Of a DNA stretch of 64,000 nt, positions 34,650 through 47,401 are shown in pieces (the stretch's first letter is position 1; every line of letters begins with the position of its first letter). The notes below the pieces were generated by a model. It was given only the letters and a program-made list of their open reading frames with translations. It was not told the DNA's origin and searched no databases. A program made the translations under genes and the position numbers. The stretch comes from Misgurnus anguillicaudatus (lineage: Eukaryota > Chordata > Actinopteri > Cypriniformes > Cobitidae), in assembly GCF_027580225.2 (NCBI RefSeq), contig NC_073339.2, forward strand, positions 44,019,501-44,083,500, given 5' to 3'.

Positions 34650-35712
34650 AGCCCTAGTTTTGGTCAATCGGCTCACAAGTGGACAACGCTAAACACAGGT
34701 GTAAATGGTGTAAAATGTTTTGAGCTCATACACTTTCAACAACATTTCGAAGGTAGTTGAAAACCCATTTGATCGGATTGTTGAATATATTAGAATAGCC
34801 ACAAAAGACCGCCTACTCTCCTCCTATTAATTTAATGTTATGTACTGAACACATTGTTTTTACATCAGACCTGATTTTTAGCGCAAATCCACTGTGTTTA
34901 GCTTGATCTTTAGACTATCATTGATAAAACTGAGGCGGCTGCTCTCCGCCTCTCTCATTTGTTTCATTTCGCAAGCATTTGAATGTTGCTCAAGCTTATT
35001 TCATCAATTGCTCTGAAACATTATAGAAAGCTCTTACATATAGACCCTTTTACAGCGCACGTGATCAAATAGGTGTGCGTGCATTTTGGCAGCGGAACTG
35101 GTGTTGTTCCCCAGTCGTTCTAACGGGTTAGCATCTCAAAATGGTTTCCCAGCATTAAAATGTCTGGTTGTTGCGTTTACAGTTGCACTAATATTTGTAT
35201 AGTTTTATTACATATTTTATATTTATATTATATTTTTTGGCCATCTGCTAACGTCTTCTATCTCCTCCACTATAGTACACAGATCTGGTAGCCCGATACC
35301 ATTTGAGAAAGTCAACTTTTTAAAATAACTTTGTGTTGCTTAATCAGCTTGCGTAGCTTAACACGCTGCTGATTCTCGCCATACTTCCATTGCCAAGATG
35401 CGCGCGCATACGTTGCTACGTCATCATTGTGTACAAACAGTAAAAGGGTCTATACATGTACAAAACTCGGTGCAACATGTTTACTATCATTACAAGCTGC
35501 AGACTCTGACCTAATGTGTGTTCTTGTCATTTTAAGCTCCTCATTTCTTGTGTTTAAACGACAGCAGAGGGACTCGCCCACAGACCACCCCCTCAGAAAG
35601 CAGGACAGAAGTAGTCAAAAAGTGGACAAAGGGACAGATTAACACACCAGGTGTAAACGTGAATGTGTCTCTCTTGTCCACTTATGATCCGATTGACCAA
35701 AACGCATCTTAG
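34650..35712. mobile_element. DNA element with ends GTTTTGGTCAATCGG…CACAAGTGGAC, copy 1
   Basis: The left end GGTCAATCGGCTCACAAGTG is matched, inverted, by CCACTTATGATCCGATTGAC near 35679-35698. A second copy is at 44229-44702. A MITE with TAGACCCTTTTAC ends (35041-35453) is nested within it. No transposase is visible. Confidence 0.75.
35041..35453. mobile_element. MITE with ends TAGACCCTTTTAC, nested
   Basis: A perfect 13-bp inverted pair: TAGACCCTTTTAC at 35041-35053 and GTAAAAGGGTCTA at 35441-35453. The flanks are TTACATA and TACATGT, so the target duplication is short or decayed. Confidence 0.75.
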
Positions 35713-38625
35713 TACCAGGAGTAAACAGCCTCTAAAACCTGTATGTGACTTAGCAGTTATGTGTCTAAAACTGCCGAATGTAGCATCTTTTTACATTTAT
35801 ATCTATGGTATAAACAACCCCATAGATCCGTCTGTCTCAATTCTGTGTAACTCTCCAAATCTGAGACAACGAATACGACGCGGCATCAAACCAATTAACA
35901 CGCATGTTTTCTCTCTACCCAGAATGCATCATGTTAAGTCATGTTGCGCAGCGAGATCAGACCTACACCCTTATCTTGTGTGCCTAAGCCAGCACGAGTT
36001 TGACATATACTAGTGTAGGTATAAAACCCCTCACAGCGCTTGTTTATAAGTGAGCTGATGGCTTTGACTGTAATCTGAAGTGGAGATGATTCTTTAATTT
36101 GCTTAAATGCTTGAACACCGTTGTGTTTGTGATGGCATTGCAGGGTTTATTTAGTGTTCCTAAAAATGTTACACTTTTGGCCGATTTACCTTTCCCAAAA
36201 TGTTCCTTTCAGATCTCATACATCCCCGTTGGATACTGTAAAGACAATTTAGGTTTGTAATTGTGAAAAGTATTAGCATGAGCCTAATGCTGAGCCTGCG
36301 AGTAACATTCAACAGTGACATGAATACGAGCCCTACAGTTACATGAGCCATAAAACAGATAATACTTACCATCGTGTTGAAACCAACCCCCGCAAACAGT
36401 TGCCGGATGGGGACGTGTCTTCACATTACAATATATCCCATTATATTTCTGCAGATGTTCAAATGAGACGACATAGCACATCTCTCTTATCCAAATCAAC
36501 ACTGCAGGAGGTTTTAGATGGCTTACATATTTGATTTGTACTGTAGTTATATTGACGCGTACCTAAATATTACTCAAGTGACCCTAAATATCTCTTAATG
36601 ATCCAGATGTATTTACTCCCCCTTTATAATAATCTCCCTACTGACAAGAGGGAGTGAAACATTTTGTTGTCGATTAAAAGCCCTCCCAGAAATGTGCAAA
36701 TGGATTAATTTATAGTTTAAAGAGGAGTTTAGTGACAAATAATGTTTATGGAAAGTAGTTACGGGTAGTTTATCTGTTTAACACACACACAGATATAAGC
36801 AATGCGCTTTCGCATAAAGTGCACAGTTACGACAATCGGCACACATGTTATCACACAATGGTGTTTATAATCGGTTTTATTAACATTTTTTTATTTGGCA
36901 TCGCAAACATGGCTCGGCTGGGCGCAACGTGGACGCATCGCCTGTTGGAGTGGGAACATATGAAGCCAAGCGCAGCCGGCGAGAGGCTAATTACTGAAAT
37001 CTGTTTTTAAAATGGAAGCCCGTTCTGCGATGATTTTGTCATTTATTCATGCTGATGCGTTCTGTCAGTCAGGCGTTATGGACTAAAAACACATATTCAT
37101 ATGAACAGAGAAGGCAAAGAGAGACTTATGAATATTAATGAGCTTTTGCATATTTAATCGCTCGTGGCAGGCCGTGCTCTCTTCACATTTGTGTGTGAGG
37201 GTTGGTTGGTGTCTAAACTTTACTAGTCTATACTTACCTGACACCCTTGTAATCTGGTGAAATTCTCAAAGTCGGCATGAAACGTAAGTAGCGATTGCAT
37301 TATTTTCCTCATGGAGTGAATACGAATGAAACAGCTTCTGAAATAAAAAGGGGGGGCTGGACTTCCTTCGGAATTCATCCATCGATAATTAATTGGATCG
37401 TTTGAAATTGGGTCTTGTTGCTAATTGTTAATCGCTGCAATTTTTTCCCGGACCCCGCCCACCTGCCATACTATATGACCGGAAGTAAAGAGAGATCGTT
37501 TCGAAGAGGGAAGAAAATTTTACGTTTTTTTAATCGCCGCTGTCGTTCAACTTTGGATGAAATGCTGAGCTCGTCAATGTCACTTTTGTCACTCAGTCAT
37601 CCAATCACAGTGGAGAAGGGCCGGGACAAATACCACACCAACCAAAAGGCAACGACTGATAAACAAAACAGACATATCAGAACAACCAAAGCTAACTTAG
37701 CCAGTAAGCTATCACCTAGAACACCTTAGCAACCACCTAACAACCCCCTCGTATCATAGTGCACATATTGACAATTTTACGTCAAGAAAAGAATATCATG
37801 TTTGTTCTGTTTGTGACTTTACCAAGTATGTATGATGTAACCGAAAGGTTGCAGGTTCAAACCCTAAACAGGCAATCAATTGAATTCACAAATCCAGATC
37901 AAGTTCATACATAAGTGGGTTATATCCCCCACGCACAGCTGTTTAAAGACACATTTAAGTCCACCACAACTTTCCCAATTGTTCCCCCAGACAGCAGCCC
38001 TATAATTGGGCTCTTGGGTTGAGTTTCTTCAGGGGAATTGTTACTGTAACCAAACATGGGTCCTTTCTATAACAACATCATGTGAAAGTCACAGTAGTAT
38101 ATATTCAGCCGGTCACATGGGCACTAAATAAAGAATCCTTTATATTTGGGTATGACACACATACAGGGACTGATGCACACACATGTGTTTGTTTTCCTGT
38201 AGAAGTACGCGAGTAAGCCTGTCATGTCCCCGAGTCTGTTAAGTTTTAAACCACAAGAAGTATCCCATGGCACACGCTCAGAGTCTTCTACCACCCGTAT
38301 GCGCTCATTGTATGCGGCGTTATGAGACGGACCATGATTGATGGACTTCTCTCCAGCAGGTCTGGGCTCAGGGAATGCCACTCTGACGGGAAAGGTTAAC
38401 AGCATCTTTCCCATCAGAGACACGCCTGGTCTGGAAGAAGTCAAATCACATTAACCTTTACTTTCGCACGCCTTAAATATTAGCAAGTGGTACGTAAAAA
38501 ATCCTCTCTCGCAGATGAGTTGTGCCTGTCTCCTGTTGTTGAGTGTAGACCAGTGGAATGCAATGACTTATATAGTCACAATATTTTTTTTAATGTTTTG
38601 AACTTTTATAAACACTTTCATGCAG

Positions 38626-40348
38626 GGCTGTCAAAAGATTAATCATGATTAATCGCATACAAAAAAGTTAGCTTTTGCAAAATATATGTGTGTGCACTGT
38701 GTGTAATTATTTTGTATATATTGACACACGCACGCACGCATGTATGTATGTATGTATTTAAGAAACCTTTACATGCATTTATTTATTTATTTAGATTTTT
38801 ATGTTTTTTATATTATATATATGAATAACAAATATATTATGCAAACACAAACTTTTATTTTGTATGTGATTAATCGCGATAAATCTTTTGACAGCCCTAC
38901 TTTTATGTCATTCTAGGGCTGCCTAACGAGTAGTCGCGACTAATTGTTTGCAAAATAAAAGTTTTTGTTTACATAATATATGTGGGTGTACTGTGTACAA
39001 TAATTATGTATAAATACAAACACACACATGCATGTATATATTTAAGAAATATTTGCATGTGTATATAACATTTTATATTTATTTATTTATATTTTTATAT
39101 TTTTTTATTTTAAATATTAATAAAAATATATATATATATATATAAATAAACTTTTCTTAAATGTATGCATTTGTGTGTATTTATATATACATAATAATTA
39201 CACATACACAAAAATATATTATGCAAACACAAACTTTTATTTTGTATGCGATTTATCGCGATTAATCTTTTGACAGCCCTACTTTCATGTCATTCTAGGG
39301 CTGCCTAACGAGTAGTCGCGACTAATTGTTTGCAAAATAAAAGTTTTTGTTTACATAATATATGTGGGTGTACTGTGTACAATAATTATGTATAAATACA
39401 AACACACACATGCATGTATATATTTAAGAAATATTTGCATGTGTATATAACATTTTATATTTATTTATTTATTTATTTTATATATGAATTAAAAAATATA
39501 TAAATAAACCTTTCTTAAATGTATGCATTTGTGTGTATTTCTATATACATAATAATTACACATACACACAAATATATTATGCAAACACAAACTTTTATTT
39601 TGTATGCGATTAATCACGATAAATCTTTTGACAGCCCTACTTTCATATCAATCTATGGCTGCCTAACGATTAGTTGCGACTAATCATTTGCAGAATAAAA
39701 GTTTTTGTTTACATAATATATGTGGGTGTACTGTGTATAATAATTATGTATAAATACAAACACACACATGCATGTATATATTTAAGAAATATTTGCATGT
39801 GTATATAACATTTAATATTTATTTATTTATTTATATTTTTATATTTTTTTATTTTAAATATGAATAAAAATATATATATAAATAAACTTTTCTTAAATTT
39901 ATGCATTTGTGTGTATTTATATATACATAATAATTACACATACACACAAATATATTATGCAAACACAAACTTTTATTTTGTATGCGATTAATTGCGATTA
40001 ATCTTTTGTGGTTCATGTCATTCTAGGGCTGCCTAACGATTAGTCGCGACGAGAATAAAAGTTTTTGTTTACATAATATATGTGGGTGTACTGTGTATAA
40101 TAATTATGTATAAATATAACATACACATGCATGTATATATTTAAGAAATATTTGCATGTGTATATAACATTTCATATGTATATAAATATTTATTATATAA
40201 ATATATATATTTTTTAAATTATACATCCATGTGTATGTATTTATTTATACATAATTATTATACACAGTACACCCACATATATTATGTAAACAAAAACTTT
40301 TATTTTGCAAACGATTAGTCGCGACTAATCGTTAGGCAGCTTTTTTAA
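38626..40348. repeat. Tandem array of about 365-bp chimeric hAT-derived units
   Basis: Units begin at GGGCTGCCTAACGAGTAGTC (near 38916, 39297), a variant near 39656 and another near 40026. Each runs through GTTTACATAATATATGTGGG and ATGCATGTATATATTTAAG and ends ATTAATCGCGATAAATCTTT, TGACAGCCCTAC. Each unit therefore joins the end of one hAT-like family (GGGCTGCCTAACGA) to the inverted end of another (GGGCTGTCAAAAGATT). The array opens with a GGGCTGTCAAAAGATTAATC end at 38625 and closes with an inverted GGGCTGCCTAACGA-type end near 40341. Confidence 0.88.
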
Positions 40349-41959
40349 AGCATGTTTCTTATCTTTAAATGTGTTTTGCTGGTATTTTGTGTGCATTTGC
40401 AATTTTGTGTTATTTTATGTCAGTATCCTTCTGGTATTTCACAAATACAGAAAAAGCAATCTTGCTGCAAAATCGTTTTCCTTGCTATAGACGGAAGTAA
40501 ATTTACTTGGACAGATATCATATGGTGAGAGGTTGATTAACATCATCTATCTGAATATGAGGTTGAGAGACAGTCCTGCACTTGTTGAGAGTGACAGATG
40601 CGTGTTGTCATATCCAGTGTCAGTGTAACAGCCCGACATCCAATCATCGGCCGTTTGATTGATGTCCGCGTTGTGATTGATGTCCTGAGTCACTTGGACA
40701 CGTGCCAATCAAATCACGACACTTTAAACCTAGTTAACTGTTTAAAACACACAGACTATATCACTTACAATGTTTAAAGCTTGCTACAAAGAGACTTTCA
40801 TGCATTTGCCTCTGGAAGTTGAAATTTTAAATGTCTTGGTTTTCCTTTGCTTGGTCTCTCTTTCTCTCTCAGTTGCATTGTTCATCCTTTACAATCAAAC
40901 TAAATTTACATAATCTGTTATACCTGAGCATTGTGGGAAATACTTTTCCTCAAACTGGTATATCCCCTTACATTATAATGGTTTTTGTTGGCACTGTTTT
41001 TTACCATCATGGTGTGGTTAGGAAGGTATTCCTGCTAAAAAAAGCTTACCAAATTCTAATATGTACATTTACTGTGTACAATACGTTTTGGTATATATTT
41101 CATGTGTAACAATGGTACATTAATATGTAATATAACTATTTATGTGTTGGCTAAAGCACAGTGGGTCTTTGTGTGGTGGGGGACATGTATTCAGACAGGA
41201 ACCAGAATCCATGCTCATGAAAGGGATGTAGATCTGCCCGTGACAGGTTTACCTAATTAAAAAGATCCAGACGGAGGTGAGGTAGGCGTTAATATATGCA
41301 AACATAATGATCAGCTTAGCACTACGTCCCATGTGTCCACGTATCACCCTGTCTGTCTCTGGGAAAATCAAAGCTTTGGCTGCTTAAATACAAGTCTATG
41401 GTTTGGACTGATAAATTGCAACACTCAGTAAACTCGAGTCGATCGATATGCCGAAGACAGCCAGCAGTGTGCAACAGAAAAAGCTTCTTGCAAAGACTAC
41501 ATTAATTTTGTGGGTTGCAATACGATATAGTTGGTTTATTTTTACTGTCGTAATTAAAAAAACATGCAAACGTTTCTCATCTGCATTCCTGTTGTTCTTA
41601 GCACACAATATTCGCTCGTAATGTCCGCCATCCGAATGTAAAGTCTCCCAAGAGCTTCACAGACAGACTTAATCTGAGGTTAACGACTGAAGTAATGCTA
41701 ATTCACTTTGCAAACCCAATTTAGACCGTATTAAACCGTTAGTATGCTACCTAGGGCTACATACCTCAACTTTACTCTAACAACTCTTGGAAGTGTAATC
41801 AGCTTCCATGGGAATGTTTCGCATTTACAACGACAATCGAATCCACCTGAACGCTTAAGGCAAAAATGAATACTGACTGAATTGTAAGACAATGTTAGTA
41901 AAGCCCCTTACTTTGAATGGTTACTGAATGTTAGTTGACCTAGACGACTACTTACAGAA

Positions 41960-42685
41960 ATGAGTGCATTTACATGCACAGTCTTATGCTGATTATTGTT
42001 AATAAACTGATAATGTGGGGGATCATGTAAACGCGTAAAACGGTTTTCTTTTATCGGGGAAAGCCCCTAAACGGTGCAAAAATGGTTTGGCACAGGTCGT
42101 TTTTTGCTCATTACCCCGATTTCATGTTGCGTGTAACCACCTTAACCGGCTTTTCTGCAGTTTTGTTCATGTGCGCATGAAAGTAAGCGCAAAGTAACGC
42201 ATAAAGGTCTGCGCTCAACTAAAGCAGTTTGCAAAGAAACTGCGAATATAAAAGCTCATGTTACATTTACAGGTTCTGCAGACATGACGAGATCCAACAG
42301 TATAGCTTAAGGGGCAATTCACATTTAGCGTCTTTTACGCACTCAAGTTTGATATTTAAAATTTAGCCGCGCAATATGCGCACTCATAATGGAAGCGATG
42401 CGGTTGCGATGCGCACGCGGTGCGAAGCACAAATGTTTTCCAGGCGTGTTCGCACCGCATCAAGTTAAAAACATCGAAACTTTTCAGAATGCCGCAACGC
42501 AAGTCATGTGACAAAAACCAATCAACGATCGCGTTTTCCGCGTGGTTTTAAACATGAAATGTGAATCGCCCCTAAGACCGATTTCCTTTCGGCTTTTTGA
42601 ACGGCTATGTGTACTGTAGGCGCTGACATCAATGTCTGCGAGAAATTTGACAAATCTGGGCATGTAAACGCACTCAATGTTACTA
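41960..42685. mobile_element. DNA element with ends GAGTGCNTTTACATGCACAG, copy 1
   Basis: The left end GAGTGCATTTACATGCACAG is matched by GGGCATGTAAACGCACTCA at the right. Its interior parallels 45188-46266. It is uninterrupted at TTAA 41999-42002, the site where copy 2 holds an insertion, but it carries a Harbinger-like MITE at 42308-42575. Confidence 0.85.
42308..42575. mobile_element. Harbinger-like MITE with TAA target duplication
   Basis: The element (42311-42572) has ends GGGGCAATTCACATTT and, inverted, GGGGCGATTCACATTT, flanked by TAA at 42308-42310 and 42573-42575. A 3-bp TAA/TTA duplication and GGGGC ends are typical of PIF/Harbinger MITEs. The interior is CG-rich. The empty site GTATAGCTTAAGACAGAT is present in the second copy of the host element at 46036-46053. 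Confidence 0.85.
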
Positions 42686-43665
42686 CAGTTATCGCACAAT
42701 TGTTAAAATGTGATTTTTGCGTTGTTTCTTATAAGACGACGACAAACTGGTTAAAATTTTAAGGTTGGAGTTAGGTTACAGTCCATTTTCAGCATTTCAA
42801 ACATTTACACTACCATGTTATGCTAGTTTTTGCCAAATTACTACATCATTAAAGTTATTGTTGCTACATTTATTCTGCAAGTAACCTTATTTTTAATCCA
42901 TAGTTACTGTAGATATTTAATACATGGACAGGACCTGTAGATGTTTTGGCATTTTCTTGTCCCATATGGTATCTTATCCCACCACTAGTATGTTACCAAA
43001 AACTATTGTTAGCATTGTAAAATGCTCAAGTTGCAAGGGCACTATATATAAGGTGAACCCATTGAGATGTTTGATCTCCGTGTTGAGTGATATATACGCG
43101 TGAGAGTGACAGCTATGGTCGCACATACAGAATTAGCAGGACTCAGTCACATTGATATTCAGGCCACGGCTCCCCCCAGTTTTAATGAGAGTGCTTAGGG
43201 GCAAGGCAAAGCTAGCATGCCAGCTGCCAGTATTTGATCGCTTCAGCCTAATGAGATAAATACAGTCATTAGTGCGTGTGTGGGGCTGAGAAATAAAGTA
43301 CCATTGAAACATAACGCGCACAAGATGCGGCATTGAGATGCTGGATCCGACCGGACCCTTGAATCGCTCGTGGCCCAGTGTTTGGATCATGTAGTCGCTG
43401 CTTATCTTGCATAAACATGCATGTATGCTTTGTCGGTACGCTGAAGCCTCGAGCGGTATCTGTGTCAAATTAAAAAGAAATTTGGGAAGCTTGGGAACGA
43501 AAGATTTTGATTATTTTTTGCCTGCTTACAGAAATGTAATTGAATCTCAGCTCTTAATAGTGGTTGCGCAAAAGTCATTGTTATCCAAATGTTTGTTATT
43601 ATCAAATCCATGAGCGAAATAATTAAGCTTCAAGATCTGCAGAATAAGAAGTGTTTTGCTAGATT

Positions 43666-44224
43666 TTAAAGGGACACTCCACTTTTTTTGAAAATAGGCT
43701 CCGGGTCTGGCGGTACCATTTTTAGCATATCTTAGCATTTAGCACATTAGCATCGCGCTAACAAATAACCAAAGAGTTTTGATAATTTTTCTATTTAAAA
43801 CTTGACTCTCCTGCTGTTACATCGTGTACTAAGACCGACTGAAAATGAAAAGTTGTGATTTACTAGGCCGATATGGTTAGGACTATACTCTCATTCTGGT
43901 GTTATAATCAAGGACTTTGCTGCTGTAACATGGCTGCAGCAGGCGTAGTGATATTACGCATTGCCTGAAAATAGTCCCCTTGGTTACTTTCAATAGCAGT
44001 AGTACACGATGTAACTACAGAAAAGTCAAGTTTTAAATAGGAAAATTATCGAAACTCTTTGGTTATTTTCAGCGCAATGCTAATGGTCTAATCGGATTCA
44101 ATGGATTATGCTAAGCTATGCTAAAAGTGCTAGCGCCAGACCCGGAGAGCAGGTGAATGGATTGCAAAACGGTAAAAATCAAATGTTTAACTCTAGGGGA
44201 GCTGGAAAATGAGTGTCCCTTTAA
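43666..44224. mobile_element. TTAA-flanked MITE (AAGGGACACTCCACTTTT ends)
   Basis: TTAA at 43666-43669 and 44221-44224. The left end is AGGGACACTCCACTTTTTTT and the right end is GGAAAATGAGTGTCCCT. Longer inverted matches lie inside (GGCTCCGGGTCTGGCG against CGCCAGACCCGGAG). It is a type I recognise as abundant in zebrafish. It is non-coding. Confidence 0.88.
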
Positions 44225-44228
44225 CATG

Positions 44229-44702
44229 ATATTAAGATGTGTTTTTGGTCAATCGGATCACAAGTGGACGAGAGAGACTCAATTTGTGTTCACACCTGGT
44301 GTTTAATTCGTCTCTTTTGTACACTTTCGACCGCTTCTGTCCTCTTTACTTCGAGGGGATGGTCTAAAAGCAATTTATGAATTAAGCTTGCACAACTTTC
44401 ACACGCTCGCAAAATGAAACAAAAATGAAAGAGGCGGTGAGCAGACGCTTTTGTTTTATAAGTGAAAGAACACACTGAACACTGTGGGTTCGCGCTAGAA
44501 TCAGGACTGATTTAAAAACAATGTGCTTGGTCCATCAGATTAGATCAGTAGGTGGAGAGTAGACGGTCATTCGACCACATGAGCATCTACACAACAAAGC
44601 AATCCAGTTGAATTGTTTTTCGACAAATTGTTGGTCAAAAGTGAGAGTATTTAGTGTCGTCCACTTGTGTTCTGATTGACCAAACCACATCTTAATACCA
44701 GC
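44229..44702. mobile_element. DNA element with ends TAAGATGTGTTTTTGGTCAA, copy 2
   Basis: The left end AAGATGTGTTTTTGGTCAAT, then CACAAGTGGACGA, is matched inverted by CCACTTGTGTTCTGATTGAC and CACATCTTA at the right. Same family as 34650-35712. It starts four bases after the preceding MITE's TTAA. Confidence 0.75.
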
Positions 44703-45187
44703 CAAAATATTTGTATTGAGGACTATAAGTGAGCGTGCACACCAAAGCATTTAATCACGTCCGAAACCGGCAGGCGGACCCCGACTGTAGGCACTTGCCA
44801 GCTTTTTTGTAGCTGAGCGCTTTTATTGAAATGATACTTCTGCTTTGTTTATCAGTTAATGAAGGATGCGACGGGTGGTTGTTGTGATATCTGTCCCATC
44901 CCTCCTCCACTGTGATTGGACAGCAGAGTGATAAGTGACATTGAAGAGCTGAGCTTTCACCCAAAGTTGAATATTTTTCAACTCTCGGTGATCAGCGCTA
45001 AGCAGGGAAAAACAGTAGTATGTCGGCAGTCAGTGTGGACAATGTTTTAAAAAGCGCATGCTTCCATTGGAAACAATTGAAAACCTACGTCGGCCACCGG
45101 CATAAACCCCTATGGTGTGAACGACAGCTAAGGGCTGTGGCGGTGTGATATTGCAATAATGTATGCACGTTTATGCAGGAATCACAA

Positions 45188-46266
45188 CAATGAGTGCGTT
45201 TACATGCACAGTCTTGCCGATTATGCTTAACACTTTCCCTGCCAGCGTTTTTAAAAAAAGTTGCCAGCCAGCGCCAGCATTTTCATGATTTTCTCAAAAG
45301 TTTAATGCCTTCCAGAAAATTTTCTTCTTTAAATATATAAACAAACAATATATCAGGAGAAAGAACAGACCCTCTGCTTTCAAAAAAAAAAAACGTTTCA
45401 TCCTACCTTCATTAGTTCTCTTGTAAACACCTCTCAAACTTGGATAGGTTTCTTCAAAAACACCCAATTTTGAGCAAAAAACTGAGATAATTCCATTTTT
45501 GCGAAGGACTTTTGATAGAGATCAGATGCAAAGCGATCTTCAAAACATACACAGAGTTCTTTATTTTTTCACGTGAGGCGCTACTTCCGGGTTGTATAAG
45601 TTGCCACCTGGTGGATAATAGCGGTATTGCGGAAAGACGGAAAATCTCGTCATTGGCGGGGAAGCGTTTTCTCTTAATTGACGAAATATCTCGTCAATGG
45701 CGGCGAAAGAGTTAATAAACTGATACCGTGTGAGTTCATGTAAATGCGTAAAACGGTTTTCTTTTATCCGGGAAAAGGCGTAAGCAAAAACGATCGGCAC
45801 AGGTCGTTTTTTGCTCATTACCCCGATTTCGCGTTGCATGTAAACACCTTGACCGGCTTTCTCACTGTTTTGTCTACGTGCGCATGTCTCCGCATGTGAA
45901 AGATAAACGTCACGCGCAGAAGCGCAAAGTAACGCATTAAAGTCTCCGCTCGACTAAAGCAGGTGGCAGAGAAACTGAAAATAAAAGCTCATGTTACATT
46001 TACAGGTTCTGCTGACATGGAAAAGTGCTATAATAGTATAGCTTAAGACAGATATGCTGTCGGCTTTTTGAACGATTATTATGTACTGTAGCTGATGACG
46101 TCACTGTCTGCGAGAAACCTGACAATGCTCCATGTCCAATGTAAACGCAGTTTTCTGCATAGCCGGCTTATTGATTTGCATGTAAACGCATGAAAACTGT
46201 TTTCTATAATAAGCTGATTTTTGATAGTTATCCGCTTATTCTGTGCATGTAAATGCACTCATTGTA
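45188..46266. mobile_element. DNA element with ends GAGTGCNTTTACATGCACAG, copy 2, interrupted
   Basis: The left end AATGAGTGCGTTTACATGCA pairs with TGCATGTAAATGCACTCATT at the right. The interior is parallel to 41960-42685. A TTAA element is inserted at 45227-45715. It lacks the Harbinger-like MITE of copy 1. Confidence 0.87.
45227..45715. mobile_element. TTAA-flanked MITE, full copy with empty site known
   Basis: TTAA at 45227-45230 and 45712-45715. The ends are CACTTTCCCTGCCAGCG and, inverted, CTCTTTCGCCGCCATTG. It lies in the opposite orientation to the copies at 50721 and 51214. The paralogous empty site GATTATTGTTAATAAACTGA at 41991-42010 shows one TTAA, so it inserted into TTAA and duplicated it. 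It contains palindromic GACGAAATATCTCGTC. Confidence 0.93.
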
Positions 46267-47042
46267 TCATGCACCCAGTAGTTTTTCTTTATGTCGATTG
46301 TCATGACAGCTGGAAAGTTAAAATGATGGCCACACCTGTGAGCTCCAGGGATAACACTGCTGTAAGACAGAAAGAGATCTGATGCAGATATAAATAATGA
46401 GTATGAATAAATTGCACCGAAGAACTTTGATTTGCATTTGTTCAACATAGTTTTCAGAAATAGACCGTATGTCCCTGACAAGCATGAGTCACACTCTTCA
46501 GAACTGTAGTATCCATAATGCTCGCACAAACTTTCCGTATACCTTATTTTCAAAAATGAGAGGCTTTTAATTTCAGCAAAGTAAATGACTTTTTACGGTA
46601 TGTATACCTTATAGCTTTTAACAAAGATGCTTGTATGTTTCATTCGGTGGGTTAGCGATCTACAAATTACATTCATCGCACTAAGATGATCACTCCTTCC
46701 CCTCTTTCTCTCTAATAGTTGCATTATTTTTTATATAATCATTTTCTTTTATGTCTAGCACGGAGACCCGGTCTGACTTCAGATCAGTGCAGAAGAATAT
46801 GTGAGTTTCTGAAGGTTTGGTGTGGATATGGGCTGAAAAATGACTACAGGGTTTTGGATACTGATGTTGCTTTGGTTTATCAAGCGTGTGTGTGTGTTTG
46901 CAGGGGCAACCAATCATGGGCAACCTGTTCATAGACCAAATTCTGCTTTGGTTCACAGGGAAATTGTTGAATCAATATCATTAATTTTCTATTTTTGTCC
47001 ATCTTTCTTTTCCTTCTTTGCTTACCTCATATCCTTATCCAG

Positions 47043-47147
47043 ATTTGGGAGGAAAAACAAAGACGAGAAGAACAAATACAAAGGCAAAAACATGGGAGCT
47101 GTGAGTGAGGAGGAAGTCGATAAGAGTGACCATGAGGTCTTGTCAAG
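47043..47147 (+). CDS. pard3b: pard3b-like internal exon G
   Basis: A 105-nt exon with acceptor cttatccag ending at 47042 and donor gtatgt at 47148. It enters and leaves in phase 2, so it is a multiple of three and could be skipped in frame. It completes KGFGLLR into RFGRKNKDEKNKYKGK and continues with MGAVSEEEVDKSDHEVLSR, giving local residues 269-304. The RFG(K/R)K junction across a 15.9-kb intron matches the PAR-3 family order, so no exon appears to be missing between F and G. The intron that follows is only 254 bp. Confidence 0.92.
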
Positions 47148-47401
47148 GTATGTTCACATTAACACTTATGTAACATACTGTGTGTATGTACAAAATGAAA
47201 ACATATGCTAATTTGAACAATTGGTAACACTTTACAATAATGTTGCATTTGTTAACAATGCTTTTAGTTATCTCATTGTAATATTAAAGATTAAAAAAAA
47301 ATGCATTTAGTAGTCATGAATGCCTGATCATTGCTCAATAGAGTATTTCTGATGACGTGAACATACATTTTCATCCCACTGTGTAATTATTTAACACACA
47401 G
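47148..47401 (+). other. Intron G-H (254 bp)
   Basis: A short intron holding only a GGTAACACTTTACAATAATG terminus of a fish DNA element at 47223-47242. No other feature. Confidence 0.85.

Larger units (their letters stand above)
31126..47042 (+). other. Intron F-G (15.9 kb, longest)
   Basis: Contains tandem units (31997-33030), an element pair (34650-35712, 44229-44702), a chimeric tandem array (38626-40348), two copies of one transposon each with its own insertion (41960-42685, 45188-46266), a MITE (43666-44224) and a small tRNA-like B box at 37849-37861 (CAGGTTCAAACCC). Stretches without recognised elements are 31130-31990, 33040-34640, 35720-38620 and 40350-41950. Within these, 36880-37180 looks like conserved non-coding sequence. 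A GT run lies near 34146. I see no gene. Confidence 0.75.

Noticed and set aside
38124..38444. 106-codon frame on the - strand as a separate gene
   Set aside because: No domain, no sign of a promoter or splice partner, and the length is within what chance gives in 64 kb.
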